Shown in pieces: positions 1 through 8,852 of a stretch of DNA of 64,000 nucleotides. Position numbers and translations under genes: made by a program. Origin of the DNA: a bacterium (GTDB lineage: Bacteria > Armatimonadota > UBA5829). Position 1 is the stretch's first letter; the number at the start of each line of letters is the position of its first letter. The notes under the pieces are model-generated. The model was not told the origin of the DNA. It did not search any database and was given only the letters and a program-made list of their open reading frames with translations. The stretch lies in NCBI GenBank assembly GCA_021372295.1, contig JAJFUS010000046.1:1-64000 (forward strand), read 5' to 3'.

Positions 1-60
1 TGGTTTCCTTGCAGAGTCCAGAGACAGGGTCTCTGGCAGGGTTTGGGGCAGAGCCCCAAA
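1..60 (-). repeat. Composite hairpin repeat, copy A (cut by window start)
   Basis: This is the end of a multi-hairpin repeat whose other part lies before base 1. It shows three modules of the family: the GGTTTCCTTG arm, the CCAGAGAC/GTCTCTGG hairpin and the TTTGGGGC/GCCCCAAA hairpin. It reads in the opposite direction to copies D, G, H and I. Confidence 0.8.
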
Positions 61-360
61 TCTCCCCACATTTGACATACACCCTGTTATTTGGCTCGTT
101 TTGCGAATTCGTGCAAAAAACCTGTTAATTGTACGAGGATTGGCACGATTTTTGCCGATATACATGTTGAGAAAAACATCTTTTCTCCTTCCTTAAAAGT
201 GTTGTGGCTTATATCCGCGAAGAGAGCTCCCAGTTCTCGAAAACGGGCCCGTCGGCAAAATGTGCAGGCGGGATTCTTTTTGTACAGTCTCGGGCTATCC
301 AACAACATGGCGCATCCAAACCTCTTGCGGATATTCTATTACCTATGGTAGTCTTTTTCT
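61..360. other. Gene-free stretch before the first gene
   Basis: No recognisable gene is seen in these 300 bases. An open frame at 91-351 gives an 86-residue product with no recognisable domain, no ribosome binding site and an overlapping frame of similar length on the other strand, so it is not called. A TTGACA hexamer at 72-77 has no matching -10 at 17 nt. Confidence 0.5.
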
Positions 361-2115
361 ATGAGAAATAAGAAGCGCAGCAGCAAGCCATCGCCTGCAA
401 AGATGAATGGAAATAAGCGACCATTAGTAACATGGCTGCTGGGAGCGATAACCGCGTCTATAATACCCTACGTTTATTCTCTGCGTGGCGGGTTCGTAAG
501 GGACGACCTGCAACTGATAATTATGGACCCGGCTTCGCAGAACATCTCGTTTTTTGCAAAGGCGTTTCAGAAACCTTTTCTTTATGGATTTTCGAAAAGC
601 GAGGCTCTTTATTATCGTCCTCTGGTTACTATCTCATACCAACTCAATAATACGCTCTCGCTGCATAACTCAGTCCTGTGCAGGCTCACAAATGTGATGC
701 TATATGCCGCCGCGACGGCGCTGGTGGTGCTCTTTTTATGGAAGCTCACATCGAAGGCAGCTGTGGCGGGAGTTGGCGGAATCGCTTTTGCCGTATTGCC
801 CAGCCATACGGAATCAGTCGCATGGGTCGCGGGACGCACCGACATCATCGCCGGCATATTTATGCTGGGAAGTTTTCTTGCATTCATTGAGGCGTGCCGA
901 GCAAGGCCGCGTTTCCACTGGCCTCTGGCGGGAATATGCTCGCTCTTGTTTGGATGCGCCCTGCTCTCCAAAGAACATGCGCTGGTTCTGCCATTACTGC
1001 TCGGAATATACGCCTGGGTGTTTTTAGACTCGATCAGGCGGGACGAGGTCTTGAAGTGGACTGCAGTTTTAATGCTGCCGATGGTAATCTATGTCGTTAT
1101 GCGACGGTATGCGCTGGAAGCTCCGTTCGACAGCCAGATAACCCATCTGTTCAAGGAACGCATACTCCGAACAGGTTTTCTATGCACTCAATATGTGCGA
1201 ATGCTTTTTATTCCGCAGCTTCTGCGTCCTGTTTATGACGACCCAAGCACGTGTACTCTGTCCACACCTGCACTGCTGGCAGCCTGGCTGACACCGATTG
1301 CTCTTGTAGCCACGTCCATTTGGGCAAGACGAAAAGCGCCCATCGTAGCGTTCGGAGCCGCCTGGGTACTTGTCGGGCTGCTGCCGGTAGTCGATATCAT
1401 TCCTTTGCGAGGAGGAATGGTCGCTGAGCGTTTTGTCTATATCTCGAGCATCGGTTCATCCATGATTATAGGATGGGTAATCTGCAAGATATACGAATGC
1501 CGCCCTAAGTCCTTTCAAATAATGCCGATTGCAGCAGCCATTTTGGCCTCGGGTTACTTGATCTACAGCGGCGCATGCGCGATGTCGAGCAGCCTGTACA
1601 GTGAGTCCAATCTCGAATGGGCTCGCCGAGTGGCACAGACAAAACCACGTCACGCTTTCAGCCTGTTTGCCGCCGGCGAGTTTTTTGCCGCCACAGGCTA
1701 TTATAAAGAAGCTGCACAGCAATTTGAGGCCGCTTTTGACCTCAATTTGTCCGGCGTTCAGACATCTCAGTTAGCCCAGTGGAAAAATCTGCTGGGAATC
1801 ATCTACACACGCGGCGGAAATACCTCAAGCGCAGATCGGGCATTCGTCGATGCCGTGCGTCTGGATCCGAATTACGCCCAAGCCTGGCGCAACCTGGGGC
1901 GGGCAAGGTTCAAACTCGGCAAATTTGATGCAGCCGTCAGGGCTTACGAGCACGCATTTCAGTTGGCTTCTCCAAGCGCAAGAGACCTGTTCGACAGCGC
2001 CGCCGCTTACGAATGCGCCGGTATGACCGGCAAAGCGCGCCGCATGTATGAGCTGGTCGTCAAACGATATCCCAACAGCAAATACGCGCAAAAGGCATCT
2101 GATGGTTTGTATTGA
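361..2115 (+). CDS. Polytopic membrane glycosyltransferase-like protein with C-terminal TPRs
   Basis: The 584-residue product has an N-terminal hydrophobic helix (about 23-42) followed by a GGFVRDDLQ loop. Acidic residues in that first loop are characteristic of GT-C glycosyltransferases. A YYRPLVTISYQLN segment and roughly nine further hydrophobic segments follow. The last 160 residues hold three to four TPR units (motifs such as DPNYAQAWRNLGRARFKLGK). This arrangement resembles TMTC-type O-mannosyltransferases, so transfer of a sugar from a lipid carrier is the likely job; donor and acceptor cannot be told. No clear Shine-Dalgarno sequence precedes the ATG. Its stop codon lies inside the first hairpin of repeat copy B, so the transcript must run into that structure. 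Confidence 0.75.
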   Translation: MRNKKRSSKPSPAKMNGNKRPLVTWLLGAITASIIPYVYSLRGGFVRDDLQLIIMDPASQNISFFAKAFQKPFLYGFSKSEALYYRPLVTISYQLNNTLSLHNSVLCRLTNVMLYAAATALVVLFLWKLTSKAAVAGVGGIAFAVLPSHTESVAWVAGRTDIIAGIFMLGSFLAFIEACRARPRFHWPLAGICSLLFGCALLSKEHALVLPLLLGIYAWVFLDSIRRDEVLKWTAVLMLPMVIYVVMRRYALEAPFDSQITHLFKERILRTGFLCTQYVRMLFIPQLLRPVYDDPSTCTLSTPALLAAWLTPIALVATSIWARRKAPIVAFGAAWVLVGLLPVVDIIPLRGGMVAERFVYISSIGSSMIIGWVICKIYECRPKSFQIMPIAAAILASGYLIYSGACAMSSSLYSESNLEWARRVAQTKPRHAFSLFAAGEFFAATGYYKEAAQQFEAAFDLNLSGVQTSQLAQWKNLLGIIYTRGGNTSSADRAFVDAVRLDPNYAQAWRNLGRARFKLGKFDAAVRAYEHAFQLASPSARDLFDSAAAYECAGMTGKARRMYELVVKRYPNSKYAQKASDGLY

Positions 2116-2275
2116 GGGTTTCACCCTCAAACTCCTGACCAAGGGCCTCCGCCCTTGGAACCCGCTGGGGCCGCAGGCCCCAGACCCCTGTAGCGAACTT
2201 AATTATCCCTTTAAAGGGATAATTAAGTTCGAGTCAGAAGGTCCAAGAAACCGGGTTTCCTGGCAGAGCCCCAAA
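2112..2275 (-). repeat. Composite hairpin repeat, copy B
   Basis: Five consecutive inverted repeats are visible: TTGAGGGT/ACCCTCAA, CCAAGGGC/GCCCTTGG, GGGGCC/GGCCCC, the central GAACTTAATTATCCC stem (2196-2231) and CCGGGTTTCC. The GAGAC hairpin and half of the last module are missing. The TGA stop of the upstream gene (2113-2115) is part of the first stem, and the MEMO gene ends 5 nt after the repeat. Confidence 0.9.
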
Positions 2276-2279
2276 TCAA

Positions 2280-3143
2280 CTAGGAACTGCGTAACACACT
2301 CAGCGCACCATATCCCACTACTTGATCCGTATCACCTGTGACATCGCCAGAAGTGTAATATGTAAGCTGCCGGGCGCAAGTCGCTCCCATGGCTTTGCAT
2401 GCTTCGAGCATAATAGCCGTTCCTACGACTCCGCACATTGTGATGGATCGTTCGTAAACGGTCTCGATAAGCCCCTCAGGATCGAGGTTCACGATGTGCC
2501 GCATAGCCTCGGCGTCCTTTGCCCGCGCGGATTCGCGTGACTCATAGTGGGAGAAATCGGTGCTGGAGATTATCACCGCGCTCTTGCCCTCAAGCGACCG
2601 CGCTGTGGCGCTGCCCAAATCTTTTACCAGCATAAATGCCTCAGACTTGTTCATATAAGCGACAGCAATCGGAACTATTTTGACTGACGACCCTCCGATA
2701 TACTGCAAAAACGGCAGTTGCACCTCCACCGAGTGCTCTCGCGAGTGGGCGACGTTATCGGCTCGGGCGAAATTTGAGCGCCTGAGGATCTCCTCTGCGA
2801 TGTTGGTATCCACCTTGACGGTTCCAAGCGGCGTGATCCACTCATCGCCGGTGCTGACGGCCGCTGCCGCGCCCGCGCCGTGATGGTTTGGCCCGAGTAT
2901 CACCGCAGTGTCAGGCAGTCCGTCCTGTGCGAGTTCCATATAGGCGTAGGCGGCCGCAGAACCTGAGTAAATATAGCCCGCGTGGGGACAAACCAGCCCC
3001 ACCACACGCCCGATCCTGGTCGTATTTGCGTTTGGGAGCGCGCCGGGCCCAAGGTTGCCCAGAAAGCATCCCTCTATGCTCTCAACCAGCTCTTGTTTGG
3101 TCTCCTCATAAAACACTCCGGCCACTGCAGGTCTTCGCGTCAT
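2280..3143 (-). CDS. amrB: MEMO1 family protein (AmmeMemoRadiSam system protein B)
   Basis: The 287-residue product is a full-length MEMO-like protein. It opens MTRRPAVAGVFYE, as family members do, and carries the conserved blocks LVCPHAGYIYSG, GPNHHG, HSVEVQLPF and SSTDFSHYE, which supply the metal or active-site histidines and the acidic and cysteine region. The fold is related to extradiol dioxygenases. Its molecular role in bacteria is unsettled; it often sits with AMMECR1 and radical SAM partners, neither of which is in this window. The ATG at 3143 is chosen over the GTG at 3152 because GAGGTGG lies 6 nt upstream of it. Confidence 0.88.
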   Translation of the reverse strand: MTRRPAVAGVFYEETKQELVESIEGCFLGNLGPGALPNANTTRIGRVVGLVCPHAGYIYSGSAAAYAYMELAQDGLPDTAVILGPNHHGAGAAAAVSTGDEWITPLGTVKVDTNIAEEILRRSNFARADNVAHSREHSVEVQLPFLQYIGGSSVKIVPIAVAYMNKSEAFMLVKDLGSATARSLEGKSAVIISSTDFSHYESRESARAKDAEAMRHIVNLDPEGLIETVYERSITMCGVVGTAIMLEACKAMGATCARQLTYYTSGDVTGDTDQVVGYGALSVLRSS

Positions 3144-3161
3144 TTTGTCCACCTCGCGATA

Positions 3162-3191
3162 AGTTTACAGTAATATTGCGTCGATACGCAA
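3162..3191 (-). promoter_or_regulatory. Probable promoter of the MEMO gene
   Basis: On the minus strand TTGCGT and TAAACT are separated by 18 nt. This places the transcription start about 10 nt before the GAGGTGG ribosome binding site. The -10 is imperfect. Confidence 0.45.
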
Positions 3192-3194
3192 GCA

Positions 3195-3281
3195 TTTTGG
3201 GGCTCCGCTCCAAACCTCGCAAAGGACGCTGTCGATACGGCGGTTCAGGGGCCGATGGGAGTCTGAGGGTGAAATCCTCAG
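3195..3281 (+). repeat. Composite hairpin repeat, copy J (degenerate)
   Basis: Only the two ends of the element remain: a decayed TTTTGGGGCTCCGCTCCAAA hairpin and CTGAGGGTGAAATCCTCAG, followed by the GATAATTC tail seen after copies G and K. The central stem is lost. Confidence 0.65.
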
Positions 3282-3318
3282 ATAATTCCCACAGAACTCG
3301 GGTCGGTTTCCCGCCGGT

Positions 3319-3347
3319 TTGCTTTTTTCTTGATTGGGCTATATAAT
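3319..3347 (+). promoter_or_regulatory. Promoter of the RRM gene
   Basis: TTGCTT and a perfect TATAAT are separated by 17 nt. Transcription from here would give a 5' leader of about 145 nt before the TTG start at 3500, unusually long for this window. Confidence 0.65.
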
Positions 3348-3499
3348 CTTGTCGGTGAAAATCAACGCAGGCGCATCGGTGTTTTGGTCAAGGCCGTGGA
3401 TTGCCTTACATTCTGCGACTGATCGAGTCCGTGTGTGGCTGTAACTCAGCCAGTGCCCCGTTGAAATGTTTGGGTTTATCCCGGAAAGAAGGCAAGCAA

Positions 3500-3799
3500 T
3501 TGGCCAACAAATCACTTTACGTAGGCAACATGCCCTACAGCGCCAGTGAAGATGACGTTCGCGAGCTGTTTGAGCCTTTTGGCCCAATCGGCGAAATCAG
3601 GATCATCGGCGACAAGGGATTCGGATTTGTCGACGTTCCCGAAGAGAACGTCGCGGCGGCTATCGAAGCCACCAACGGCAAGGAGCTTGGCGGAAGAACT
3701 CTGACCGTCAACGAAGCTCGTCCTCGTACCGAGCGCAGCGGTGGTGGTGGACGAGGCGGAAGTCGCGGCGGCTTTGGTGGCGGCGGGCGACGCTGGTAG
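3500..3799 (+). CDS. RNA-binding protein, single RRM with glycine-rich tail
   Basis: The 99-residue product has one RRM. RNP2 is LYVGNM (residues 5-10) and RNP1 is KGFGFVDV (about 36-43), followed by a tail rich in Gly and Arg. This matches the cyanobacterial Rbp type of RNA chaperone found across many bacteria and often induced by cold. The start is TTG at 3500: AGAAGG lies 8 nt upstream and the product then begins as family members do (xANKSLYVGNM). An upstream in-frame codon at 3401 would add 33 residues unlike the family. The gene stands alone, with its own promoter and a strong terminator. Confidence 0.9.
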   Translation: MANKSLYVGNMPYSASEDDVRELFEPFGPIGEIRIIGDKGFGFVDVPEENVAAAIEATNGKELGGRTLTVNEARPRTERSGGGGRGGSRGGFGGGGRRW

Positions 3800-3828
3800 G
3801 TTCAGCTTCATAGTAGATAGAAAAGTAT

Positions 3829-3860
3829 AGCGCTCGAGCACATGTTTCGAGCGCTTTTTT
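3829..3860 (+). terminator. Rho-independent terminator of the RRM gene
   Basis: A 9-bp stem, AGCGCTCGA with TCGAGCGCT, encloses a 9-nt loop and runs into six T residues. Confidence 0.9.
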
Positions 3861-3875
3861 GGAGAAAGGGTTTTG

Positions 3876-5840
3876 ATGAGATACACTAACTTAATTGTGT
3901 TTGCAATGTTTGTTTGCGCCTTGTTGATGCCGATTACCGCCCTCTGTGCGGATTCCGCAGGCGTTGCCTGGAATACGCTTCCAGAAAATGGCATGTGGCT
4001 TGAAAACGTAGACTTGTCCGGGATGGAGCAAGGTTGGGGTTCACCAGGGGTTGCGAAGAATTGCAGCGGAGACCTCATAAGGCTCTCCGGGGTCACATAT
4101 ACTCACGGAGTCGGAACCCACGCTCTCAGTGAACTCAGAGTTGATTTGGACGGGACAGCGGAAAAGTTCGAATCTATGGTCGGCGTTGATGACTGCGTGG
4201 GCAAGACCGGTTCCGTTGTCTTCCAGGTGTGGGTGGACGGCGTAAAAGCAGCCGATTCGGGCATTATGCGAGGTGGAGACGCCGCCAAAGTGTTGTCGGC
4301 GGATCTTTTGGGCGCAAAGTATATGGATTTGATTGTCTTGGACGCCGGCGACTACGTCGAATCCGATCACGCCGACTGGGCCGGCGCGCGGTTTATTCTT
4401 GTTGCTGACGCCAAATCAAAACCCAAAGCGTACGTTATGGACAAGACTCCAATGCCGATTGCTTCGGGCGTGGGCATAGAGCCTCGCATCAACGGCCCGA
4501 GAGTTGTCGGCACCACCCCAGGCCGGCCGTTTTTGTTTATGATCCCGGCAACCGGCGAGGGGCCGTTAAAGTTCCTGGCGGAAGGGCTTCCAGACGATCT
4601 GACTATTGATACATGCACGGGAATCATAACCGGCGCGGTCAAAAAGGCCGGAATATACAAAGTCGACATAATGCTCGTAGGAACCCATGGTTCAGTCGAA
4701 AGAGAGCTTACGATTGTCGCCGGAGACCACAAACTCGCGCAGACTCCTCCGATGGGCTGGAACTCGTGGAACGTCTGGGCGAACAATCTGGATGCCGAAA
4801 AAGTGCGCGCAGCCGCGGACTGGATGATCAAAAGCGGGCTTGCGTCTCACGGTTATCAATACATCAATATAGATGACTGCTGGCAAGGCGAGCGCGACGC
4901 CGACGGCGTACTTAAACAAAACGAGAAATTCGGCGACATGAAGGCACTGGCCGATTACGTTCACAGCAAGGGTCTCAAGCTCGGAATTTATTCCTCTCCA
5001 GGCCCGAAGACGTGCGCCCAATATGCAGGCAGCTATCTTCATGAGGAGCAGGATGCCAAAACCTGGGCACAGTGGGGCATGGACTACGTTAAGTATGACT
5101 GGTGCTCTTACGAAGATATTGCCGGGGGCCACACTCTGGAAAAACTCCAAAAGCCATATACAGTCATGCGCGGTGCCCTGGATAAGTGCGACAGGGACAT
5201 AGTCTACAGCCTCTGCCAGTACGGCATGGGCGATGTGTGGCAGTGGGGCGAAGAAATGGGTGGCAATCTTTGGCGAACCACGGGAGATATCACCGATACG
5301 TGGTCGAGCATGTCCAACATCGGTTTTGGCCAGAGTGCGGCTAGCCCTTACGCAAAACCAGGGCATTGGAACGACCCGGATATGCTTATTGTCGGACGAG
5401 TGGGTTGGGGCAATCCGCATCCTACCAGGCTTAATCCCAATGAGCAGATCACTCACATAACCCTCTGGAGTTTGCTGGCCGCGCCGCTGCTGATCGGCTG
5501 CGACATGACCCAGATGGATCAGTTTACCATCGACATTCTATCAAATGACGAAGTGATTGAGGTCGATCAAGATCCGTTGGGAAAGGCAGCGAACAGGGTA
5601 TCGACTAAAGGCGCGACGGAAATATGGTCGCGGCCGTTGTGGGATGGAACCATTGCAGTGGGTCTTTTTAATCGCGGCCGGAATGAGACTCCTGTGACTG
5701 TCGATTGGTCCGAGATCGGTCTGTCTGGAACTCATCACGTGCGCGATCTATGGCAGAAGAAAAACCTGGGCGAGTTTAAAGATTCATACAGTGTTATGGT
5801 TAAACCTCACGGTTGCGCGCTTGTAAAGATAAGCAAATGA
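3876..5840 (+). CDS. Secreted alpha-galactosidase, GH27, with NPCBM and Ig-like domains
   Basis: The 654-residue product has a signal peptide ending near ALCADS. An NPCBM carbohydrate-binding domain covers about 25-175, and a He_PIG/Ig-like domain about 200-280. A GH27 barrel begins at TPPMGWNSWN. YVKYDWC holds the nucleophile Asp408, and WRTTGD holds Arg467 with the likely acid/base Asp471, as in plant and animal GH27 enzymes. WNDPDM and a C-terminal beta domain complete the family pattern. It should release terminal alpha-galactose from polysaccharides outside the cytoplasm. ATG 3876, 5 nt after GGAGAAAGGG, is preferred to the TTG directly before it. No transport or sugar-use genes adjoin it. 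Confidence 0.92.
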   Translation: MRYTNLIVFAMFVCALLMPITALCADSAGVAWNTLPENGMWLENVDLSGMEQGWGSPGVAKNCSGDLIRLSGVTYTHGVGTHALSELRVDLDGTAEKFESMVGVDDCVGKTGSVVFQVWVDGVKAADSGIMRGGDAAKVLSADLLGAKYMDLIVLDAGDYVESDHADWAGARFILVADAKSKPKAYVMDKTPMPIASGVGIEPRINGPRVVGTTPGRPFLFMIPATGEGPLKFLAEGLPDDLTIDTCTGIITGAVKKAGIYKVDIMLVGTHGSVERELTIVAGDHKLAQTPPMGWNSWNVWANNLDAEKVRAAADWMIKSGLASHGYQYINIDDCWQGERDADGVLKQNEKFGDMKALADYVHSKGLKLGIYSSPGPKTCAQYAGSYLHEEQDAKTWAQWGMDYVKYDWCSYEDIAGGHTLEKLQKPYTVMRGALDKCDRDIVYSLCQYGMGDVWQWGEEMGGNLWRTTGDITDTWSSMSNIGFGQSAASPYAKPGHWNDPDMLIVGRVGWGNPHPTRLNPNEQITHITLWSLLAAPLLIGCDMTQMDQFTIDILSNDEVIEVDQDPLGKAANRVSTKGATEIWSRPLWDGTIAVGLFNRGRNETPVTVDWSEIGLSGTHHVRDLWQKKNLGEFKDSYSVMVKPHGCALVKISK

Positions 5841-5859
5841 TCTGCCTTTGGATACCACC

Positions 5860-6004
5860 AGCCGAGTGGTTCCTACACCCAGTATCGAACTTGATTATCC
5901 CCTTAAGGGGATAATCAAGTTCGGGTCAGAAGGTCAAGGAAACCTGGTTTCCTTGTGGAGTCCAGAGGCAAAGCCTTTGGCGGAGATTGGGGCAGAGCCC
6001 CAAA
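5860..6004 (-). repeat. Composite hairpin repeat, copy C
   Basis: The central stem at 5887-5922 is GAACTTGATTATCCCC paired perfectly with its complement. Compared with copies B and D, one A-T pair has become a G-C pair, changed in both arms. CAAGGAAACC/GGTTTCCTTG and GGGGCAGAGCCCC follow. The distal modules are degenerate. Confidence 0.9.
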
Positions 6005-6012
6005 TCTCTCCT

Positions 6013-6663
6013 TTATTCCCCCTGGATAAGCCGTCGATTGAGGCCATTCAGGCTGCGCTGAAGATCGACAAGAGCGGAGCGCAGGTGTTTTAGCTTTTCG
6101 CTGATTTCTTTTACTTCGATTCGGAAATCGGTGTCGCTGGGGCCGGAAAGTCCGGATCTTTCGAGCAACGACTTTACTTTGGCCATCTGATAGCGCTCGT
6201 ATGGACTTTCGTAGACCACGTCGAAGAATCCACACACTTTGAATGGCAGCGGATACCCGTCGGTTCCATATAGTTCGATAAACCCGTAACCGTCGCCTCC
6301 CTCGGGGGCCGGAGGAATCGCTCTGAACGGCGTGTCGAAATCTGTGACCGGCAGCTCTATCTCTTCTATGACGGTCTCAAGGGTGTTCGCCGTCAGGAAG
6401 TAGCCCTTTATAGTATCGACCTCTTCCCTGGTAAACAGCTGATCCACATAAGCTTGCAGGCGGTCGGCATATTCTGGATTGCGTTTCGACTGGTCGGGCG
6501 ACGAAAGCATATCGTCCCATCCGGGAATTGCTTCACTGTAAGAAAAAGCAGGAGTGTCGCGTTTGTCACGAAACCAGTACACGCACACTTCGGTATTCTC
6601 CTCGCCGCAAGGTGTGAGTGCGGTCATCTGACCTGTTGTCTTTATCCTGTACAGCTTTTTCAC
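6013..6663 (-). CDS. Hypothetical protein, 216 residues
   Basis: The family is not recognised. The product is acidic, without a signal peptide or membrane segment. Its N-terminal two thirds look globular and rich in aromatic residues, and the last 60 residues (EIKEISEKLKHLRSALVDLQRSL region) look like an amphipathic or coiled-coil helix. The start is a GTG with TGGGGGC about 8 nt upstream. It lies alone between a repeat and the divergent paaK gene, so context gives no clue. Coding is supported by length, a plausible ribosome binding site and the absence of a better frame on the other strand. Confidence 0.7.
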   Translation of the reverse strand: MKKLYRIKTTGQMTALTPCGEENTEVCVYWFRDKRDTPAFSYSEAIPGWDDMLSSPDQSKRNPEYADRLQAYVDQLFTREEVDTIKGYFLTANTLETVIEEIELPVTDFDTPFRAIPPAPEGGDGYGFIELYGTDGYPLPFKVCGFFDVVYESPYERYQMAKVKSLLERSGLSGPSDTDFRIEVKEISEKLKHLRSALVDLQRSLNGLNRRLIQGE

Positions 6664-6890
6664 CGATCAGCCCCCAGATATGCATTTACCCACAATTACT
6701 TATTCCGGGCTATCGACGCATGCCATGCCGGTAAAATTGCGAGGGTTTGCCGGCCGGACATACTTTTTGGTTCGAATTTTACTCATGGAGGGAGGATAAG
6801 CGTCGAGCGAGAAGAAGCACATGTACCGGGGATCAAACCCCGCGCGATAAACTTTTAACCTCCAGCTTCCATTCCCGAAGGAGGGATCAA

Positions 6891-8204
6891 ATGACGGATT
6901 TGTCTGAACGGATCGGCGAACGGTTCGAGAAAATGTCCCGCGACGAGATCGCGGAGTTCCAATCTGAAGCGCTCCAAACCAGCGTTGCGCAGGCGGCGAA
7001 ATCGCCATGGTTTGCCGCTAAGTTCAAGGAGATGGGGCTTGAACCCGGCGACATCAAGTCCAGGGACGACGTCGTCAAGTTGCCGTTTACCACCAAAAAC
7101 GACCTGCGCCTCAGCTATCCTGCTCAAATGCTTGCTGTCGACCCCACTGAAGTGATCCGAATGCACACATCCAGCGGAACCACCGGCAAGCCCACGGCCA
7201 TATTTCACACCCGCCAGGATGTTTCGAACTGGGCCGAGCTCATGGCGCGCAGCCTGTATATCGCGGGCGCAAGACCCAACGATGTATTCCAGAACATGTC
7301 CGGCTACGGCCTGTTTACGGGCGGGCTGGGCCTGCACTACGGCGCTGAGCGGCTGGGTATGTGGGTGATTCCCGCGGGCCCGGGAAACACGGCAAGACAG
7401 ATCACCTTGATCCGCGATTTCCATGTGACTGTGGTTCACGCAACCCCCAGCTACGCCATGCATGTCGCCGAGCGCATGATCGCCGAGGGTGACGATCCTA
7501 AAAGCCTCGGCATCAAAATTGCGGCGCTGGGAGCGGAGCCGTATACCGAAGAGATGCGGTTCAAATTGCAAGACCTTTACGGCTTCAAGGCGATGAACAG
7601 CTACGGCCTAAGCGAGATGAACGGCCCCGGCGTGGCATTCGAGTGTCCATACCAAAACGGCATGCATTTGTGGGAAGATTCCTATATAGTGGAGATAATC
7701 AATCCCCAGACGCTGAGGCCTGTTCCTGAAGGAGAGATCGGCGAACTTGTGCTGACAACTCTGCGTCGTGCCGCTATGCCGATTATGAGATACCGCACGC
7801 GCGACCTCACTCGCCTGATAACCGAAAAATGTCCATGCGGCAGGCAGCACGTGCGGATCGCGAGATTTGTCGGTCGATCCGACGACATGCTGATCATAAG
7901 AGGCGTAAATGTCTTCCCCAGCCAGATAGAAGAAGTGTTGATGCGACACAAGTGGCTCGGCGGAAACTACATCATAATACTCACGAAAGCCGCCGCCCTC
8001 GATCAGATGACCATAAAAGTGGAAATATCCCGCGACGGCTTCGACGGCACGGTCGAGACCCTGCGAAAGCTGCGCGGTGATCTTCAAAGGCAGCTCAAGG
8101 AGCAGATCGGGTTTACGGCCAATGTGGAAGTCGTCGAGCCGGGCAGTCTTCCCGCAAGCGAAGGCAAAGCAAAGAGAGTTATCGACGAGAGAACTGCTGG
8201 CTGA
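6891..8204 (+). CDS. paaK: Phenylacetate-CoA ligase
   Basis: The 437-residue product is the usual length for PaaK-type adenylate-forming ligases. HTSSGTTGKPT (about residues 85-95) is the phosphate-binding A3 motif. YGLSEM is the A5 motif, MRYRTRDLTRL is the A7/A8 region, and a C-terminal AMP-binding domain with a DMLIIRGVNVFPSQIE hinge follows. It would activate phenylacetate or another aryl acid with ATP and CoA. ATG 6891 has AAGGAGGG at ideal spacing; an in-frame extension back to 6747 is rejected. The ACT-domain gene that follows is a common partner and suggests anaerobic aromatic amino acid breakdown, though no indolepyruvate ferredoxin oxidoreductase is visible here. Confidence 0.9.
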   Translation: MTDLSERIGERFEKMSRDEIAEFQSEALQTSVAQAAKSPWFAAKFKEMGLEPGDIKSRDDVVKLPFTTKNDLRLSYPAQMLAVDPTEVIRMHTSSGTTGKPTAIFHTRQDVSNWAELMARSLYIAGARPNDVFQNMSGYGLFTGGLGLHYGAERLGMWVIPAGPGNTARQITLIRDFHVTVVHATPSYAMHVAERMIAEGDDPKSLGIKIAALGAEPYTEEMRFKLQDLYGFKAMNSYGLSEMNGPGVAFECPYQNGMHLWEDSYIVEIINPQTLRPVPEGEIGELVLTTLRRAAMPIMRYRTRDLTRLITEKCPCGRQHVRIARFVGRSDDMLIIRGVNVFPSQIEEVLMRHKWLGGNYIIILTKAAALDQMTIKVEISRDGFDGTVETLRKLRGDLQRQLKEQIGFTANVEVVEPGSLPASEGKAKRVIDERTAG

Positions 8205-8257
8205 TATTTAGTATTTCAGATTGAATATTTTTAATATCTGGCGCACTTCGACGCATG

Positions 8258-8353
8258 TGAAACCGAAGCAATACAGGCAAAACTGAGCGGTGATGAGTCT
8301 GAGCTCTCTGCTCTCCATTCTCCGCTCTCAGCTACTTTCGGGGGAGCAAATTA
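8258..8353 (+). promoter_or_regulatory. Shared 5' leader element with heptad tract (ACT gene)
   Basis: The leader contains GAAGCAA, then CTGAGCGGTGATGA, then a tract of period 7 at 8300-8334 (units TGAGCTC, TCTGCTC, TCCATTC, TCCGCTC, TCAGCTA), then GGGGGAGC as ribosome binding site. The same order of parts occurs before the genes starting at 11678, 31404 and 62090. Confidence 0.7.
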
Positions 8354-8770
8354 ATGTATAACGAAATCAGAGTATTCGTAGAAAACAAGCCCGGCAAGCT
8401 GGCGAAAATATCCGGCGTGTTGGGCGAGGCTGGAATAGACATAATCAACCTCGATCTTGCCGACGACGGGCAGTTCGGCATATTCAAACTGCTTACAGCC
8501 GATCCGGCCAAGGCGAAGCAGGCGCTTGCGGACGCTGGCATGACAGTCGCGTTCAACAAAGTCGCGGTTATCGAGATAGACGATCAGCCGGGTGGGCTGG
8601 TAAAGCTCGCGAGGGCACTCGAGGGTTCAGGATTGAGCGTGCAGGACGCGTACGGCTGCATCCTTGAGCGCGGCAAGCGGGCGATATTTGTCGTGAAGGG
8701 CGAAAACGTCGAAGCGATAGAGACCGCCGTCAAAAACGCCGGCCTGACTCTTCTGGATTCGCTTATATAG
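8354..8770 (+). CDS. Tandem ACT-domain protein
   Basis: The 138-residue product is two ACT domains (about 1-65 and 70-138), beginning MYNEIRVFVENKPGKLAKISGVLGE, with the second repeat marked by IDDQPGGLVKLARALE. ACT pairs usually bind amino acids. Stand-alone tandem forms commonly follow paaK, so it may sense aromatic amino acids or their acids for that pathway; this is inference. GGGGGAGC lies 9 nt before the ATG. The gap of about 150 nt after paaK holds an AT-rich dyad (AGATTGAATATT, 8218-8239) and the shared leader, so separate regulation is likely. Confidence 0.88.
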   Translation: MYNEIRVFVENKPGKLAKISGVLGEAGIDIINLDLADDGQFGIFKLLTADPAKAKQALADAGMTVAFNKVAVIEIDDQPGGLVKLARALEGSGLSVQDAYGCILERGKRAIFVVKGENVEAIETAVKNAGLTLLDSLI

Positions 8771-8814
8771 GGTACGCGTCAAATCTACAGATAGATGAGT
8801 AAACAATTTGCTTT

Positions 8815-8852
8815 GGTGGGAGCCTGAGGGCTTTACCCTCAGATAATTCTTG
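8815..8852 (+). repeat. Composite hairpin repeat, remnant K
   Basis: CTGAGGG/CCCTCAG, the last hairpin of the family, is kept with its GATAATTCTTGA tail. The TTGACC at 8850-8855, the -35 box proposed for uvrB, begins within this tail. Confidence 0.6.

Noticed and set aside
91-351. 86-residue open frame before the first gene
   Set aside because: No ribosome binding site, no known domain, and an overlapping open frame of similar length on the other strand; coding signal not convincing.
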